A stretch of 33,588 bases of DNA. Source: Propionibacteriales bacterium. GTDB lineage: Bacteria; Actinomycetota; Actinomycetes; Propionibacteriales; Nocardioidaceae. Location: contig JAEKKP010000094.1 of assembly GCA_019510315.1 (NCBI GenBank), positions 1 through 33,588 of the forward strand, read 5' to 3'. The notes under the pieces are model-generated. The model was given only the letters and a program-made list of their open reading frames with translations, searched no databases and had not been told where the DNA came from. Positions 7,998 to 17,762 of this stretch are shown here, piece by piece. A program made the position numbers and the translations under genes. How positions within the stretch are numbered: position 1 is the stretch's first letter; each line of letters begins with the position of its first letter.

Positions 7998-8716
7998 CTC
8001 CCGATCGCGATGACCGGGATCCGGGCCGGGTCGAGGGTGGCGAGCGTCGTGCGCAGGAACCACCGCGGCGCGGAGACGCAGCCCGCGGTCGGTCCAGGGC
8101 CGTTGACGTGGAGGAAGATGCCGGCGCCGCGTCGTCGTACCGGGGCGTCGTAGTTGTAGCTCGTGACGATGGAGTACTCGTACTGCTGGGGGAAGGCACT
8201 GAGCAGCTCGGAGGAGTTGAAATTGCTCTCCGGGAGGCCCCACCGGAAGCCACCCTCGGCCTTGTTGCGGTAGCGGTTGTAGTACGCCGACCGGTTGTCC
8301 TCGACCCAGTAGTCCCCCGGCTGGATGGTCCGGTGGCTCATCCGCCAGCCGGCCTCCGCAGGCTGCGTGCCGAAGGACCAGAGCAGGCGGTAGCTGCCGA
8401 GCGGCGTCGTGCCGGTCCCTTGGTGCCGGTGACGCGGCCGCACGAGGCCCCCGTAGCCGATGTGTCCCCTCGCCGACTGCGCGAGCCGCTGCCAGCCCGC
8501 CGCGCCGCGCTGCCACAGCGTGACCCGCGCGTGGGTGCCGGTCGTGTGATTGACGGTCACCACCTGGTCACTACCGGCTGGGAGCGCCACCCGGACGCCG
8601 TCGAGGACCACGTGGGTGGCCGTCGTGCGGGCGTTCGTCGTGGGGGCGTTCGTCGCCGGCGGGGTGCCGCCCAGGGCGAGCACCATCGCGACCAGCAGCG
8701 GGCCGAGCCAGCTCAC
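7994..8716 (-). CDS. L,D-transpeptidase (YkuD) family exported protein
   Basis: 240 residues. The N-terminus WLGPLLVAMVLALGG is a signal peptide or anchor. The C-terminal half has the YkuD signature: H in IFLHVNGPGPTAGCVS and the Cys of TAGCVS, matching the His...(S/T)xGC active site in a compact form. The region around GTTPLGSYRLLWSFG is typical of actinobacterial members. Such enzymes act outside the membrane, usually making 3-3 peptidoglycan cross-links, though this short-motif subgroup is less well characterised. GTG at 8716 was chosen because it overlaps the ligase stop (GTGA) and follows AAGGGGGA. It overlaps its neighbours by four bases on both sides, so it is co-translated with two DNA end-joining genes, an unexpected partner. 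Confidence 0.85.
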   Translation of the reverse strand: MSWLGPLLVAMVLALGGTPPATNAPTTNARTTATHVVLDGVRVALPAGSDQVVTVNHTTGTHARVTLWQRGAAGWQRLAQSARGHIGYGGLVRPRHRHQGTGTTPLGSYRLLWSFGTQPAEAGWRMSHRTIQPGDYWVEDNRSAYYNRYRNKAEGGFRWGLPESNFNSSELLSAFPQQYEYSIVTSYNYDAPVRRRGAGIFLHVNGPGPTAGCVSAPRWFLRTTLATLDPARIPVIAIGR

Positions 8717-9675
8717 CCGTCGTCCCCCTTGCCGATCAGGTCCGTCACGTCGAGGTCGGTGCGGACTCCACGGTACGCCGGCTGACGGAGCCGTCCGTCG
8801 GTCGTGAGCGTCAGGTACTGCACGTCCACGATCACCTCGGGGTCCACCCAGACGGTGCCGGCGGTGTCGACCCGTGGCAGAGCGGTCACGAACGGCGACG
8901 TGGCCCGTTCGAGCGGTCGCAGCTGGTCGCCGAGCCGCTGGCCGGCCTTGCCGGCGATGCCCGAGCCGACCCGGCCGCGGAACACCAGGCCCTCGCTCGT
9001 GGGCTCGCCCACGAGCACGGCGCCGAGCCGGTGGTCGCTGTCGGTCTCGAACCGGAAGCCGCCGACGACGAACGAGCCCGTCGGGCGGATCGGGAACTTC
9101 AGCCAGTCCCGGCTCCGGCGGCCCGGGTGGTACGCGGCGGACCACCGCTTGCTGACGATGCCCTCGAGCCGCTGTGCCTGCGCGGCCTCGAGGAGCGACG
9201 GGCCGTCCTCGTAGGTCGCCGGCACCTGGACCACGGCGGCGATCGCCGCTGTGTCGAGCCCGACCGACTCCAGCAGCTCGCGACGTGCTCGCAGCGGCCG
9301 TCGGCACAGGTCCTCGCCGTCCAGGCGCAGCAGGTCGAACGCCAGGAGGGTGACCGGGTTGGTCTCGGCCAACCGCGCCACCTTCGTGACGTCGCGCAGG
9401 TGCATCCGGTCCGCCAGCGCACCGAACGACGGGACACCGTTGCCCAGCGCGACGATCTCGCCGTCGAGGAGGACGTCGTGGCCGAGGTTCCCCAGGGCCT
9501 GCAGCTCAGGCCAGGCGACGGTGATGTCGTTCTCGTTGCGCGACCACACGCGCACCCGTCCGTCGGTCACCTCGACGAGCGCCCGGATGCCGTCCCACTT
9601 CACCTCGTGGGTCCACTCCGGACCCACCGGGACGTGGTCGCCTCGGGTCGCCAGCATCGGCTGCATGCGGCCCAT
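8713..9675 (-). CDS. ligD: ATP-dependent DNA ligase, LigD ligase-domain type
   Basis: 320 residues. Motif I is EVKWDGIR with the adenylated Lys at K26; DGEIVAL, LLAFDLLRLDG and EGIVSKR follow as nucleotidyltransferase motifs III, IIIa and IV, and RDWLKFP is motif V. The C-terminal part (about 200-320) is the OB-fold. It matches the ligase module of LigD without the polymerase or phosphoesterase modules. It should seal double-strand breaks held by Ku. Two starts are possible: ATG at 9675 and ATG at 9666; the latter has GAGG at ideal distance and begins MQPMLA, typical of the family. It lies 12 bases after the second adaptor gene and overlaps the transpeptidase gene. Confidence 0.94.
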   Translation of the reverse strand: MGRMQPMLATRGDHVPVGPEWTHEVKWDGIRALVEVTDGRVRVWSRNENDITVAWPELQALGNLGHDVLLDGEIVALGNGVPSFGALADRMHLRDVTKVARLAETNPVTLLAFDLLRLDGEDLCRRPLRARRELLESVGLDTAAIAAVVQVPATYEDGPSLLEAAQAQRLEGIVSKRWSAAYHPGRRSRDWLKFPIRPTGSFVVGGFRFETDSDHRLGAVLVGEPTSEGLVFRGRVGSGIAGKAGQRLGDQLRPLERATSPFVTALPRVDTAGTVWVDPEVIVDVQYLTLTTDGRLRQPAYRGVRTDLDVTDLIGKGDDG

Positions 9676-9687
9676 CCTCGCAGGCGG

Positions 9688-11313
9688 TCACGGACCCGAC
9701 TTGAAGGTGACCGGACCGCCGCCCGGACCGCCGCCGGCGCTGCGTCCGAGCGGTATGCCCTTGAAGCCGCCACGCTGGTCGAGGGAGTCGGCCGCGCCGG
9801 TGATCGCCTGGTCGATGTCGGCCACCACGACCTCGTCGCCGGGCTCGAGGCCGTGGGTGATCTCGACCTCGCGGGCGCCGACCGTGCCGATCGTGACTCC
9901 CGTGCGGGAGAGCTCCTTGCCGTCCCAGGTCCGCACGGATGCAGCGTCGCCTCGCCGGGTGACGGCCGAGATCGGCACCGTCACCACGTCCTTCGCCGTG
10001 GCGACGACGATCGCGAGCATCGCCTGCGACCCGGCGGGCAGTGGGATGGTCGGGTCCTCGACGGTCACGGTGACCGGGTAGGTCGCCGTACCCGAGGACG
10101 TGTCAGCGACCAGGCCGACGGCGGTGACCGTGCCCTCCGCGGTGTCCGGCTGCCCCGGGGTGGTCACCCGGACCGTCTCGCCGACCTTGACCTGGCCGAC
10201 CTTGGCCGACGGCACGGTGCCCTTGATCGTCACGGCCTTGCCCCCGACCACGACCGCGCCGACGTCCCCCGCGCTGACCTGGTCGCCCTCGGCGACCGGC
10301 AGGGACACGACCCTGCCCGAGCGGGTGGACCGCAGGACGGCCTGGCGGAGCTGCTGCTGGGCATCGACCAGGTCGGCACGTGCCTTCTCGATGGCCGCCT
10401 GGTCGGCGGCGAGGCGGGCCGCCGTCACCGTGCCCGAGCTGCTGTCGGGCTGGTCTGCGGTCGGCGTCACGGCGCCGTCGCTCGCGGGGGTGGTGCTGCC
10501 ACCGGACGGAGTGGTCGGGTCGTCGGACGGAGTCGCGCTGTTCGCCGACAGGGTGGCGAGGGCCTGGGTCAGGGTGGCGGCGAGGGTGGAGAGCGCCTTC
10601 GCGAGCGCGTCCTGAGCAGCGCTGACATCGTCCTGGCGTGCCTGCACCTCGGCGAGCGCCGTCGAGCAGGCCGTGGCGTCGCCATCTCCGCTCTTGCCAT
10701 CCTCCTGGTAGGCGTCGGCACAGGCAGCGGTCTGGGCCGTCAGCGCGTCCTTCGCTGCCGCGATGGCCGTCGTCGCCGCGGTCTGCGCCTGCAGCACGGC
10801 GTCCTGTTGGTCCTTCAGCGCCTGCAGCTGTGCCGCCGTGTCCGGGTCCGGGCCGCTGCTGGTCGGAGACGCCGAGGGCGTGCTGCTCTTCGGCTTGTTC
10901 GCCTTCGGCTTCGACGACGCGGCGTCCGCGACGGCCTGTGCCTGGGCGTCCTTGTCGGCCTCGAGCTGGGCGACGGCGCGGGCGACGCTCGCCCTCGCCC
11001 GGGTGACCGCCGCCTGCAACGTGTGCGCGTCGAGCCGGGCGATCACCTGTCCCGCCCTCACGGTGTCGCCAACCGCCACGGCGAGCCGGGCCACGGTGCC
11101 GGCGGCACCGAACTCCAGGTCGGCCCGTCGGGCGGCGTCGACGGATCCGCTGGTCGAGAGCACCTCCTCGACGTCGCCCTTCGTGGCGCGCACGGTGCGG
11201 TAGCTGCCGGTGGAGGGGTCGTTCGTCACGGCGTACGCCGTGCCGCTGCCGGCCACGAGCACGGCCACCGTGGCCAGCACCGGCCAGCGGATCCTCTTCA
11301 CCCGGTGTCGCAC
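9688..11313 (-). CDS. Periplasmic-adaptor-type (HlyD/MacA-like) protein with long coiled coil
   Basis: 541 residues, longer than a typical MacA (about 370). One N-terminal membrane segment (residues 9-28), then the first half of a lipoyl-like domain (about 40-95, GTVARLAVAVGDTVRAGQVIARLD). A long Ala/Gln-rich helical hairpin follows, interrupted by Ser/Pro/Thr low-complexity inserts and two cysteines. The second lipoyl half (SGRVVSLPVAEGDQVSAGDVG) and a beta-barrel come next. It ends in a Gly/Pro tail. In Gram-positives such proteins sit outside the membrane with MacB-type ABC transporters. GTG at 11313 has CAGGAG seven bases upstream; a GTG at 11301 is an alternative. One base separates it from the lipoprotein stop. 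Confidence 0.86.
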   Translation of the reverse strand: MRHRVKRIRWPVLATVAVLVAGSGTAYAVTNDPSTGSYRTVRATKGDVEEVLSTSGSVDAARRADLEFGAAGTVARLAVAVGDTVRAGQVIARLDAHTLQAAVTRARASVARAVAQLEADKDAQAQAVADAASSKPKANKPKSSTPSASPTSSGPDPDTAAQLQALKDQQDAVLQAQTAATTAIAAAKDALTAQTAACADAYQEDGKSGDGDATACSTALAEVQARQDDVSAAQDALAKALSTLAATLTQALATLSANSATPSDDPTTPSGGSTTPASDGAVTPTADQPDSSSGTVTAARLAADQAAIEKARADLVDAQQQLRQAVLRSTRSGRVVSLPVAEGDQVSAGDVGAVVVGGKAVTIKGTVPSAKVGQVKVGETVRVTTPGQPDTAEGTVTAVGLVADTSSGTATYPVTVTVEDPTIPLPAGSQAMLAIVVATAKDVVTVPISAVTRRGDAASVRTWDGKELSRTGVTIGTVGAREVEITHGLEPGDEVVVADIDQAITGAADSLDQRGGFKGIPLGRSAGGGPGGGPVTFKSGP

Positions 11314-11314
11314 C

Positions 11315-12166
11315 TCAGGACTCCTGACCCGTGTCGGAGCCGGAGCCGGCGCGCATCCGTGTGAAGCCGCCGCACTGCCCGTCCTTCGGAGTGGAGACCG
11401 CCATCGTCTTGGCGGTGACCGCTCCGGTGTCGTCGGTGGTGCCCTCCGCCTGCACGCACACGCCGACCTTGACGTCGGACGCGGCACCCGGGGCCGTCGT
11501 CGTGTACGTCGTCGCGGCGGCGGCCGTGACGGTCACGGTCGTCTTGTCGTTGCTGCCGGGCATCACCGAGGAGACCGTGAAGCCGGTGCCGGAGACCGCG
11601 GTGACCTCGCCGAACGCTCCGCCGATCGCCCGGATCTGGGGCCGGGGGCCGCCGCTCGGCGCCCCCGACGGCGGCGTGCCGTTGAGCTGCGGGCCGCCCG
11701 GACCCGCTCCCGGGCCACGTCCGCCGAGTGCGCAGGAGCCGTTCGTCGGCTGGGTGATCCGGACGGTCCCTGCAGTGATCGCGGTCGGCGGCGTCGTGCT
11801 GCCCGAGGTGGTGTCGTCGGCCGAGGAGACCGCCACGCACGAGCCGACCTTCACGTCGGCGAGCGTGGCGCTGACCTCCTTGGTGAAGACCGTGCTGCCC
11901 GTCCACGTGACGGCGACCTGACCCTGGAGGCCCTGCACCTGGGCGGTGCCGTCGGCAACGGCCGCGACCTTGCCGCTGGCGCCCGGGAACTGCCCGGCAG
12001 GCCCGTCCTGGCTGGTCTGCGGACCGTTGTCGGTGCTGCCCCGGCTCGGAGCGCCCGTGTTGTCGGCGCTGCTCCCGCAGGCGCTGACCAGGAGAGCCGT
12101 CGCGGCACAGGCGATGGCAACTCTGGCGCCCAGGCGGGTGCGAGTGTGGGGAGTGGTGAGGCTCAT
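11315..12166 (-). CDS. Lipoprotein with two DUF5666-like domains
   Basis: 283 residues. The signal peptide ends in the lipobox LLVSAC with the lipidated Cys at residue 30. Two repeats follow, each beginning G-x-V-x-A-V and ending in a D-V-K-V-G-x-C-V strand, about residues 64-115 and 180-250. They resemble DUF5666, a small beta domain of unknown role. Between them is a Gly/Pro-rich linker. ATG at 12166 was chosen for AAGGAG just upstream; an ATG at 12184 overlaps the permease stop and would add six residues. It sits between permease and second adaptor genes, so it probably serves the ABC system as an extracellular component; this is inferred from position only. Confidence 0.83.
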   Translation of the reverse strand: MSLTTPHTRTRLGARVAIACAATALLVSACGSSADNTGAPSRGSTDNGPQTSQDGPAGQFPGASGKVAAVADGTAQVQGLQGQVAVTWTGSTVFTKEVSATLADVKVGSCVAVSSADDTTSGSTTPPTAITAGTVRITQPTNGSCALGGRGPGAGPGGPQLNGTPPSGAPSGGPRPQIRAIGGAFGEVTAVSGTGFTVSSVMPGSNDKTTVTVTAAAATTYTTTAPGAASDVKVGVCVQAEGTTDDTGAVTAKTMAVSTPKDGQCGGFTRMRAGSGSDTGQES

Positions 12167-12180
12167 GGTTCTCCTTGGGT

Positions 12181-14105
<1,925 letters not shown>

Positions 14106-14109
14106 CCGG

Positions 14110-15261
14110 TCACCCACCCTTCTGGACGAGCACCGGTCCCTGACCGCCACCACCCGGTCCGGCGCCGTCGGGGATCTGGAAGTCGGTGTTCGGCCCGTTG
14201 CGGTTGCCGGAGCCGCCCTTCGGAGCGCTGAAGCTGACCACCTCGACGACGTCACCCTCCTTGAGCCCCGAGAGCACCTGGGTGTTGATGCCGTAGGTCT
14301 CACCGACGGTGACGACGCGCTTGGTGCGCTTCGACCCGTCGATCACGTAGACGTACGTCGTGTCGCCGTCGGTGTGCAGTGCCTGCGAGTTCACGGCCAG
14401 CACGTCGGTGGCCTGCTTCACGGTGATCGCCACGTCGGCACTCGAGCCGGCGTACAGGCCCGCCGTCTTGCCGGTCACGTCGACGGTGACGGGGAACTGC
14501 GCGGCACCGCTGTCGCTCGCCGTCGCGATCACGCCGACCTCGGAGACCGTCCCGTAGGCGACGTCGCCGCCGCCGGTCGGGGTGATCTCGACCTGCATGC
14601 CCTTCTTCAGCTTGCTGACGTCGGCGGCGGACACGTTCGCGTCGATCTGCAGCGAGCGTGGCGAGATCACGGTGATCGCGGGGGTGGTGCCCGAGCCACC
14701 GTCGGACGCCGGAGTGTTCCCCGCCTGGTCGCCGACCTCGTAGCCCACGGCGCTGACCGTCCCGCTGAACGGCGCCCGCAGCGTGGCGTCGCTCAGGGCG
14801 TCCTGCGCGTCCTCCAGGTCGGACTGAGCCGACGCGACGGAAGCCTCGTCGGCGGCGACCTGCGTCGACGAGGCATCGCTGTCCTCGGAGAGCTGGGACT
14901 TCGCCGCCGTCAGCTGCGCCTCGGCCGCGTCGACCTGGGCCTGCAGCGACGAGGAGTCGATCGTCGCGAGGAGGTCACCCTTGTGGACCTTGTCGCCGAC
15001 CGCGACGGCGACGCGCGTGACGCTGCCCGAGGACGAGAAGGAGAGGTCCTCCTCGCGCTTCGGGGTGATCGTGCCGGTGGCCGAGACGGTGGTCTTGTAG
15101 GTCCCCTTGGCGACGGTCGCGGTGATCCGCTGGGCGCTCGGGCTGTCGTCGCGCGCCATCCAGGTCCAGCCGCCCGCGACGAGGGCCACCAGGACCACCA
15201 GCACCGCGACCCACCAGCGGCGGGGCATCGATCGGAGCCGGGAGGGAAGGGGCAATCGCAT
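14110..15261 (-). CDS. MacA-like adaptor protein, first gene of the ABC operon
   Basis: 383 residues, normal for the family. Membrane segment at about 16-33, lipoyl half ([24 protein letters not shown]), a helical hairpin rich in Ala, Gln, Ser and Asp at about 105-165, second lipoyl half ([17 protein letters not shown]), then beta-barrel and membrane-proximal domains. The tail is Gly/Pro-rich, as in the second adaptor of this operon. ATG at 15261 is used, although no strong ribosome site precedes it. It is transcribed divergently from Ku across 98 bases. It should bridge the permease and a substrate or partner outside the membrane. Confidence 0.9.
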   Translation of the reverse strand: MRLPLPSRLRSMPRRWWVAVLVVLVALVAGGWTWMARDDSPSAQRITATVAKGTYKTTVSATGTITPKREEDLSFSSSGSVTRVAVAVGDKVHKGDLLATIDSSSLQAQVDAAEAQLTAAKSQLSEDSDASSTQVAADEASVASAQSDLEDAQDALSDATLRAPFSGTVSAVGYEVGDQAGNTPASDGGSGTTPAITVISPRSLQIDANVSAADVSKLKKGMQVEITPTGGGDVAYGTVSEVGVIATASDSGAAQFPVTVDVTGKTAGLYAGSSADVAITVKQATDVLAVNSQALHTDGDTTYVYVIDGSKRTKRVVTVGETYGINTQVLSGLKEGDVVEVVSFSAPKGGSGNRNGPNTDFQIPDGAGPGGGGQGPVLVQKGG

Positions 15262-15359
15262 GCCTGGAGCGTGGCGACGCGGCCTGTGGCTCGCATCGGC
15301 GGACCATGTGAGGACCCTATGAGGTGGCGCAGCCGGGCACGGCGAGACATCCTTGAACC

Positions 15360-16301
15360 ATGCGTGCCATCTGGAAGGGTGCCGTCTCGTTCGGCCTCGT
15401 CAGCGTCCCGGTCAAGCTGTATGCCGCCACGGAGAGCAAGGACATCTCCTTCCGGCAGGTGCACGCCAAGGACGGCGGCCGCATCAAGTACCAGCGGGTC
15501 TGCAGCATTGACGGCGAGGAGGTCGCGTACGCCGACATCGCCAAGGGCTACGAGACCGAGGACGGCGAGATGGTCATCCTCACCGACGACGACATGACCC
15601 AGCTGCCGGCAAGCAGCAGCCGCGAGATCAGCGTCGAGAAGTTCGTGCCCAGCGAGCAGATCGACCCGATGCTGTTCGAGAAGTCCTACTACCTCGAGCC
15701 CGAGAAGACCGGCGCCAAGCCCTACGCCCTCCTGCGCCAGGCGCTCGAGGACGCCGACCGGATGGCCCTGGTCACGGTCTCCCTGCGCAACCGGATGTCG
15801 CTGGCCGTCCTTCGCGTGCGCGACGACGTGATCGTGCTGCAGACGATGATGTGGCCCGACGAGATCCGGCAGGCGGACTTCGGGTCGGTCGACACCGCGG
15901 AGGCCAAGCCCGCCGAGGTCAAGATGGCCAAGATGCTCGTCGAGACGCTGGCCGGGGACTTCGAGCCCGACGAGTACGAGGACGACTACCGCCAGGCCGT
16001 CGAGGACCTCGTCAAGACCAAGATCGAGGGCGGCGAGGTGAAGGCGGCGCCCAAGGAGCGCAAGAGCGGTGGCGAGGTCGTCGACCTGCTGGCCGCGCTG
16101 CAGCGCAGCGTCGAGGCGGCGAAGAGCGCCCGCGGCGAGGCGAGCGACGACGCCGAGCAGCCGCCGGCGAAGAAGACCGCGAGCAAGAGCGCCGCGAAGA
16201 AGTCGGCCAGCAAGAGCACCGCGAAGAAGACAGCCCAGAAGTCGGGCCGAAAGACGGCGAGCAAGAGCGCCGCGAAGAAGTCGACGCGCAAGGCCAGCTG
16301 A
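15360..16301 (+). CDS. ku: Ku protein, DNA end-binding factor of non-homologous end joining
   Basis: 313 residues. The N-terminus MRAIWKGAVSFGLVSVPVKL is the classic bacterial Ku start, and the beta-barrel core extends to about residue 250. The homodimer rings DNA ends and recruits LigD modules; ligase and polymerase genes lie 5.7-8.3 kb away on the opposite strand. Residues 268-313 form a Lys/Ala/Ser tail (PPAKKTASKSAAKK and similar), like histone H1 tails. Such extended C-termini are known in actinobacterial Ku and bind DNA. Two identical 27-base repeats lie within the tail. ATG at 15360 has no obvious ribosome site, so a leaderless or weak start is possible. Confidence 0.97.
   Translation: MRAIWKGAVSFGLVSVPVKLYAATESKDISFRQVHAKDGGRIKYQRVCSIDGEEVAYADIAKGYETEDGEMVILTDDDMTQLPASSSREISVEKFVPSEQIDPMLFEKSYYLEPEKTGAKPYALLRQALEDADRMALVTVSLRNRMSLAVLRVRDDVIVLQTMMWPDEIRQADFGSVDTAEAKPAEVKMAKMLVETLAGDFEPDEYEDDYRQAVEDLVKTKIEGGEVKAAPKERKSGGEVVDLLAALQRSVEAAKSARGEASDDAEQPPAKKTASKSAAKKSASKSTAKKTAQKSGRKTASKSAAKKSTRKAS
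16179..16283 (+). repeat. Two identical 27-base direct repeats in the Ku tail
   Basis: Bases 16179-16205 and 16257-16283 are identical and 78 bases (26 codons) apart start to start. Each encodes ASKSAAKKS within the Lys-rich tail. Being in frame, loss or gain of one unit by slippage would change tail length without breaking the protein. Confidence 0.9.
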
Positions 16302-16403
16302 GCAATTCCAACGGTACGCCGCGGTCTCGGAAAAGGGCGATTTCCCCCGATAACCCGCTCAAAACGACATTCCCTCCCGACACACTCGTAACGTTCCAAC
16401 GTT

Positions 16404-16433
16404 TTGCGCGTTGTGAACTAGTACTCATAGGAT
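16404..16433 (+). promoter_or_regulatory. Candidate promoter for the anchored-protein/sortase operon
   Basis: TTGCGC (16404-16409) and TAGGAT (16428-16433) are 18 bases apart, in the only clearly AT-enriched part of the 246-base gap between Ku and the next gene. Two AACGTT hexamers (16390-16395 and 16398-16403) lie directly upstream and may be a regulator site. Transcription would start about 100 bases before the coding region, giving a long leader. Confidence 0.4.
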
Positions 16434-16461
16434 CGAACGGATTCCAGGGGTACGGGGTCGT

Positions 16462-16477
16462 GACGCCATCAGGCGTC
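16462..16477 (+). promoter_or_regulatory. Small hairpin in the leader of the anchored-protein gene
   Basis: GACGCC-ATCA-GGCGTC is a perfect six-pair stem with a four-base loop, between the candidate promoter and the ribosome site GGGAGG (16535-16540). It could stabilise or regulate the leader RNA. No known riboswitch class is recognised. Confidence 0.35.
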
Positions 16478-16547
16478 TTCGTGCGCCGACCTCTGTGCAT
16501 GTGTGTTGTCGGTGTCGAGACGCGGCGCCCTTCCGGGAGGAAACATC

Positions 16548-17762
16548 TTGAAACGTGTGTTGAAGTTCGGAGCCATCATCGGGGCGGCGGCCGTCTCCGT
16601 GTTGAGCGTGGGCCCCGCCTTCGCGTCAACCAATGACACCGGCGGCGCCAACGCCAGTGCCTCGACCGGCACGGGATCCCTGTTCCAGCTGCTCGACACC
16701 GACGCCTGCACCTCCGCGGCCCCGTCGGGCACCGGCACCGGCCGGTGCGGCAACGGGCTGAGCCTGAACAACCAGATCAACGCGTTCTCCCAGAACGCCT
16801 CTGGTGCCACCAACGGCACGTCGACCGCCAACGCCAGCGTGGCGCCGATCGACATCACCAACATCGGCACCAGCCTCGACCTGAACGGGATCATCGACGG
16901 CCTGGTCGCGATCAACACCGGCACCGTCCTTGACGACGTCATCGGCGGGGTGTCCGACTCGGTGCTCAGGGGTCTGCTCCAGAACGCGCTCGGTCCCACG
17001 ATCCTCAACCCGCTCAACGACGCTCTGCAGACCACCCTGGCCGGTGTCACCGACGCGCTGCCGCTCGGGGTCCAGATCGGCGCGGTCGAGTCGCAGTGCA
17101 CCGCAACCGCGGCGCCCCTGAGCGCGACCGGCAGCAGCCACGTCGCGGGCGTCAACATCGTGGTCCACCTCGGCAACCAGGTGATCAACGTGCCGATGAC
17201 GCTCGGCACGACGCCGAACTCCAACCTGCTCGTGGGTTCGCCCCAGCAGCTGGTCAACGGCATCATCGCCGGCCTCGAGGACACCTTCACCCAGTCCCTG
17301 GGCGGTGCTCTCGACCCGCTGAACACGATCCTGTCCACGATCCAGCAGCAGGTGACCACGCAGATCTTCAACCAGCTCGAGCAGTCGCTGCTGCCGGCGC
17401 TGGCCAACGCTCTGGAGCCGCTGATCGCGGGCACGGTCAACAAGCAGGTCCCGGTGTCCCCGTCGTCGACGGGCCAGATCGAGGTCACGGCCCTGGAGCT
17501 CAAGCTCCTCGGGACCAACGTCCTCGACCTGGCGCGCTCGCACTGCGGCCCGAACGCCCGCGGGACCGGCACGCCGGCCGGCGGTGGCAACACCAGCAAC
17601 CCGCACCACGGGAACAACCCGCACGTGCCCACCGTGGTCGACGCAGGTCTCGCCGGTCACCAGGACCACACCGCCCGTAACGTGCTCGGCGCGACCGCGG
17701 CGCTGATGCTCCTTGCAGGAACGGCGGGGCTCCTGGGCTACCGCCGCATGCTCAACAAGTGA
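16548..17762 (+). CDS. Secreted protein with C-terminal sorting-signal-like anchor
   Basis: 404 residues. Start is TTG at 16548, seven bases after GGGAGG; it begins KRVLKFGAIIG and gives a clean signal peptide cleaved after PAFA (residue 26). An in-frame ATG at 16503 has no ribosome site and would spoil the signal. The mature part is rich in Asn, Thr, Ala and Leu, with amphipathic stretches; I recognise no domain. The C-terminus has a Gly/Asn/His linker, the motif VPTVVDAG at about 360-367, a hydrophobic helix at about 379-397 and the basic tail YRRMLNK. This layout is that of a cell-wall sorting signal, but LPxTG or LAxTG is absent. The stop overlaps the sortase start, supporting an enzyme-substrate pair. 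Confidence 0.82.
   Translation: MKRVLKFGAIIGAAAVSVLSVGPAFASTNDTGGANASASTGTGSLFQLLDTDACTSAAPSGTGTGRCGNGLSLNNQINAFSQNASGATNGTSTANASVAPIDITNIGTSLDLNGIIDGLVAINTGTVLDDVIGGVSDSVLRGLLQNALGPTILNPLNDALQTTLAGVTDALPLGVQIGAVESQCTATAAPLSATGSSHVAGVNIVVHLGNQVINVPMTLGTTPNSNLLVGSPQQLVNGIIAGLEDTFTQSLGGALDPLNTILSTIQQQVTTQIFNQLEQSLLPALANALEPLIAGTVNKQVPVSPSSTGQIEVTALELKLLGTNVLDLARSHCGPNARGTGTPAGGGNTSNPHHGNNPHVPTVVDAGLAGHQDHTARNVLGATAALMLLAGTAGLLGYRRMLNK

Noticed and set aside
9031-11364. A 777-codon plus-strand frame opposite the ligase and second adaptor genes.
   Set aside because: Antisense to clear genes, with low-complexity Arg/Gly/Asp composition and no motif.
16179-16283. A repeat array that might suggest CRISPR or a mobile element.
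   Set aside because: There are only two copies, both in frame in the Ku tail; they encode a protein repeat.
16462-16477. The leader hairpin as a terminator for Ku.
   Set aside because: It lies about 160 bases past the Ku stop, downstream of the candidate promoter for the next gene, and has only six pairs without a T-run.
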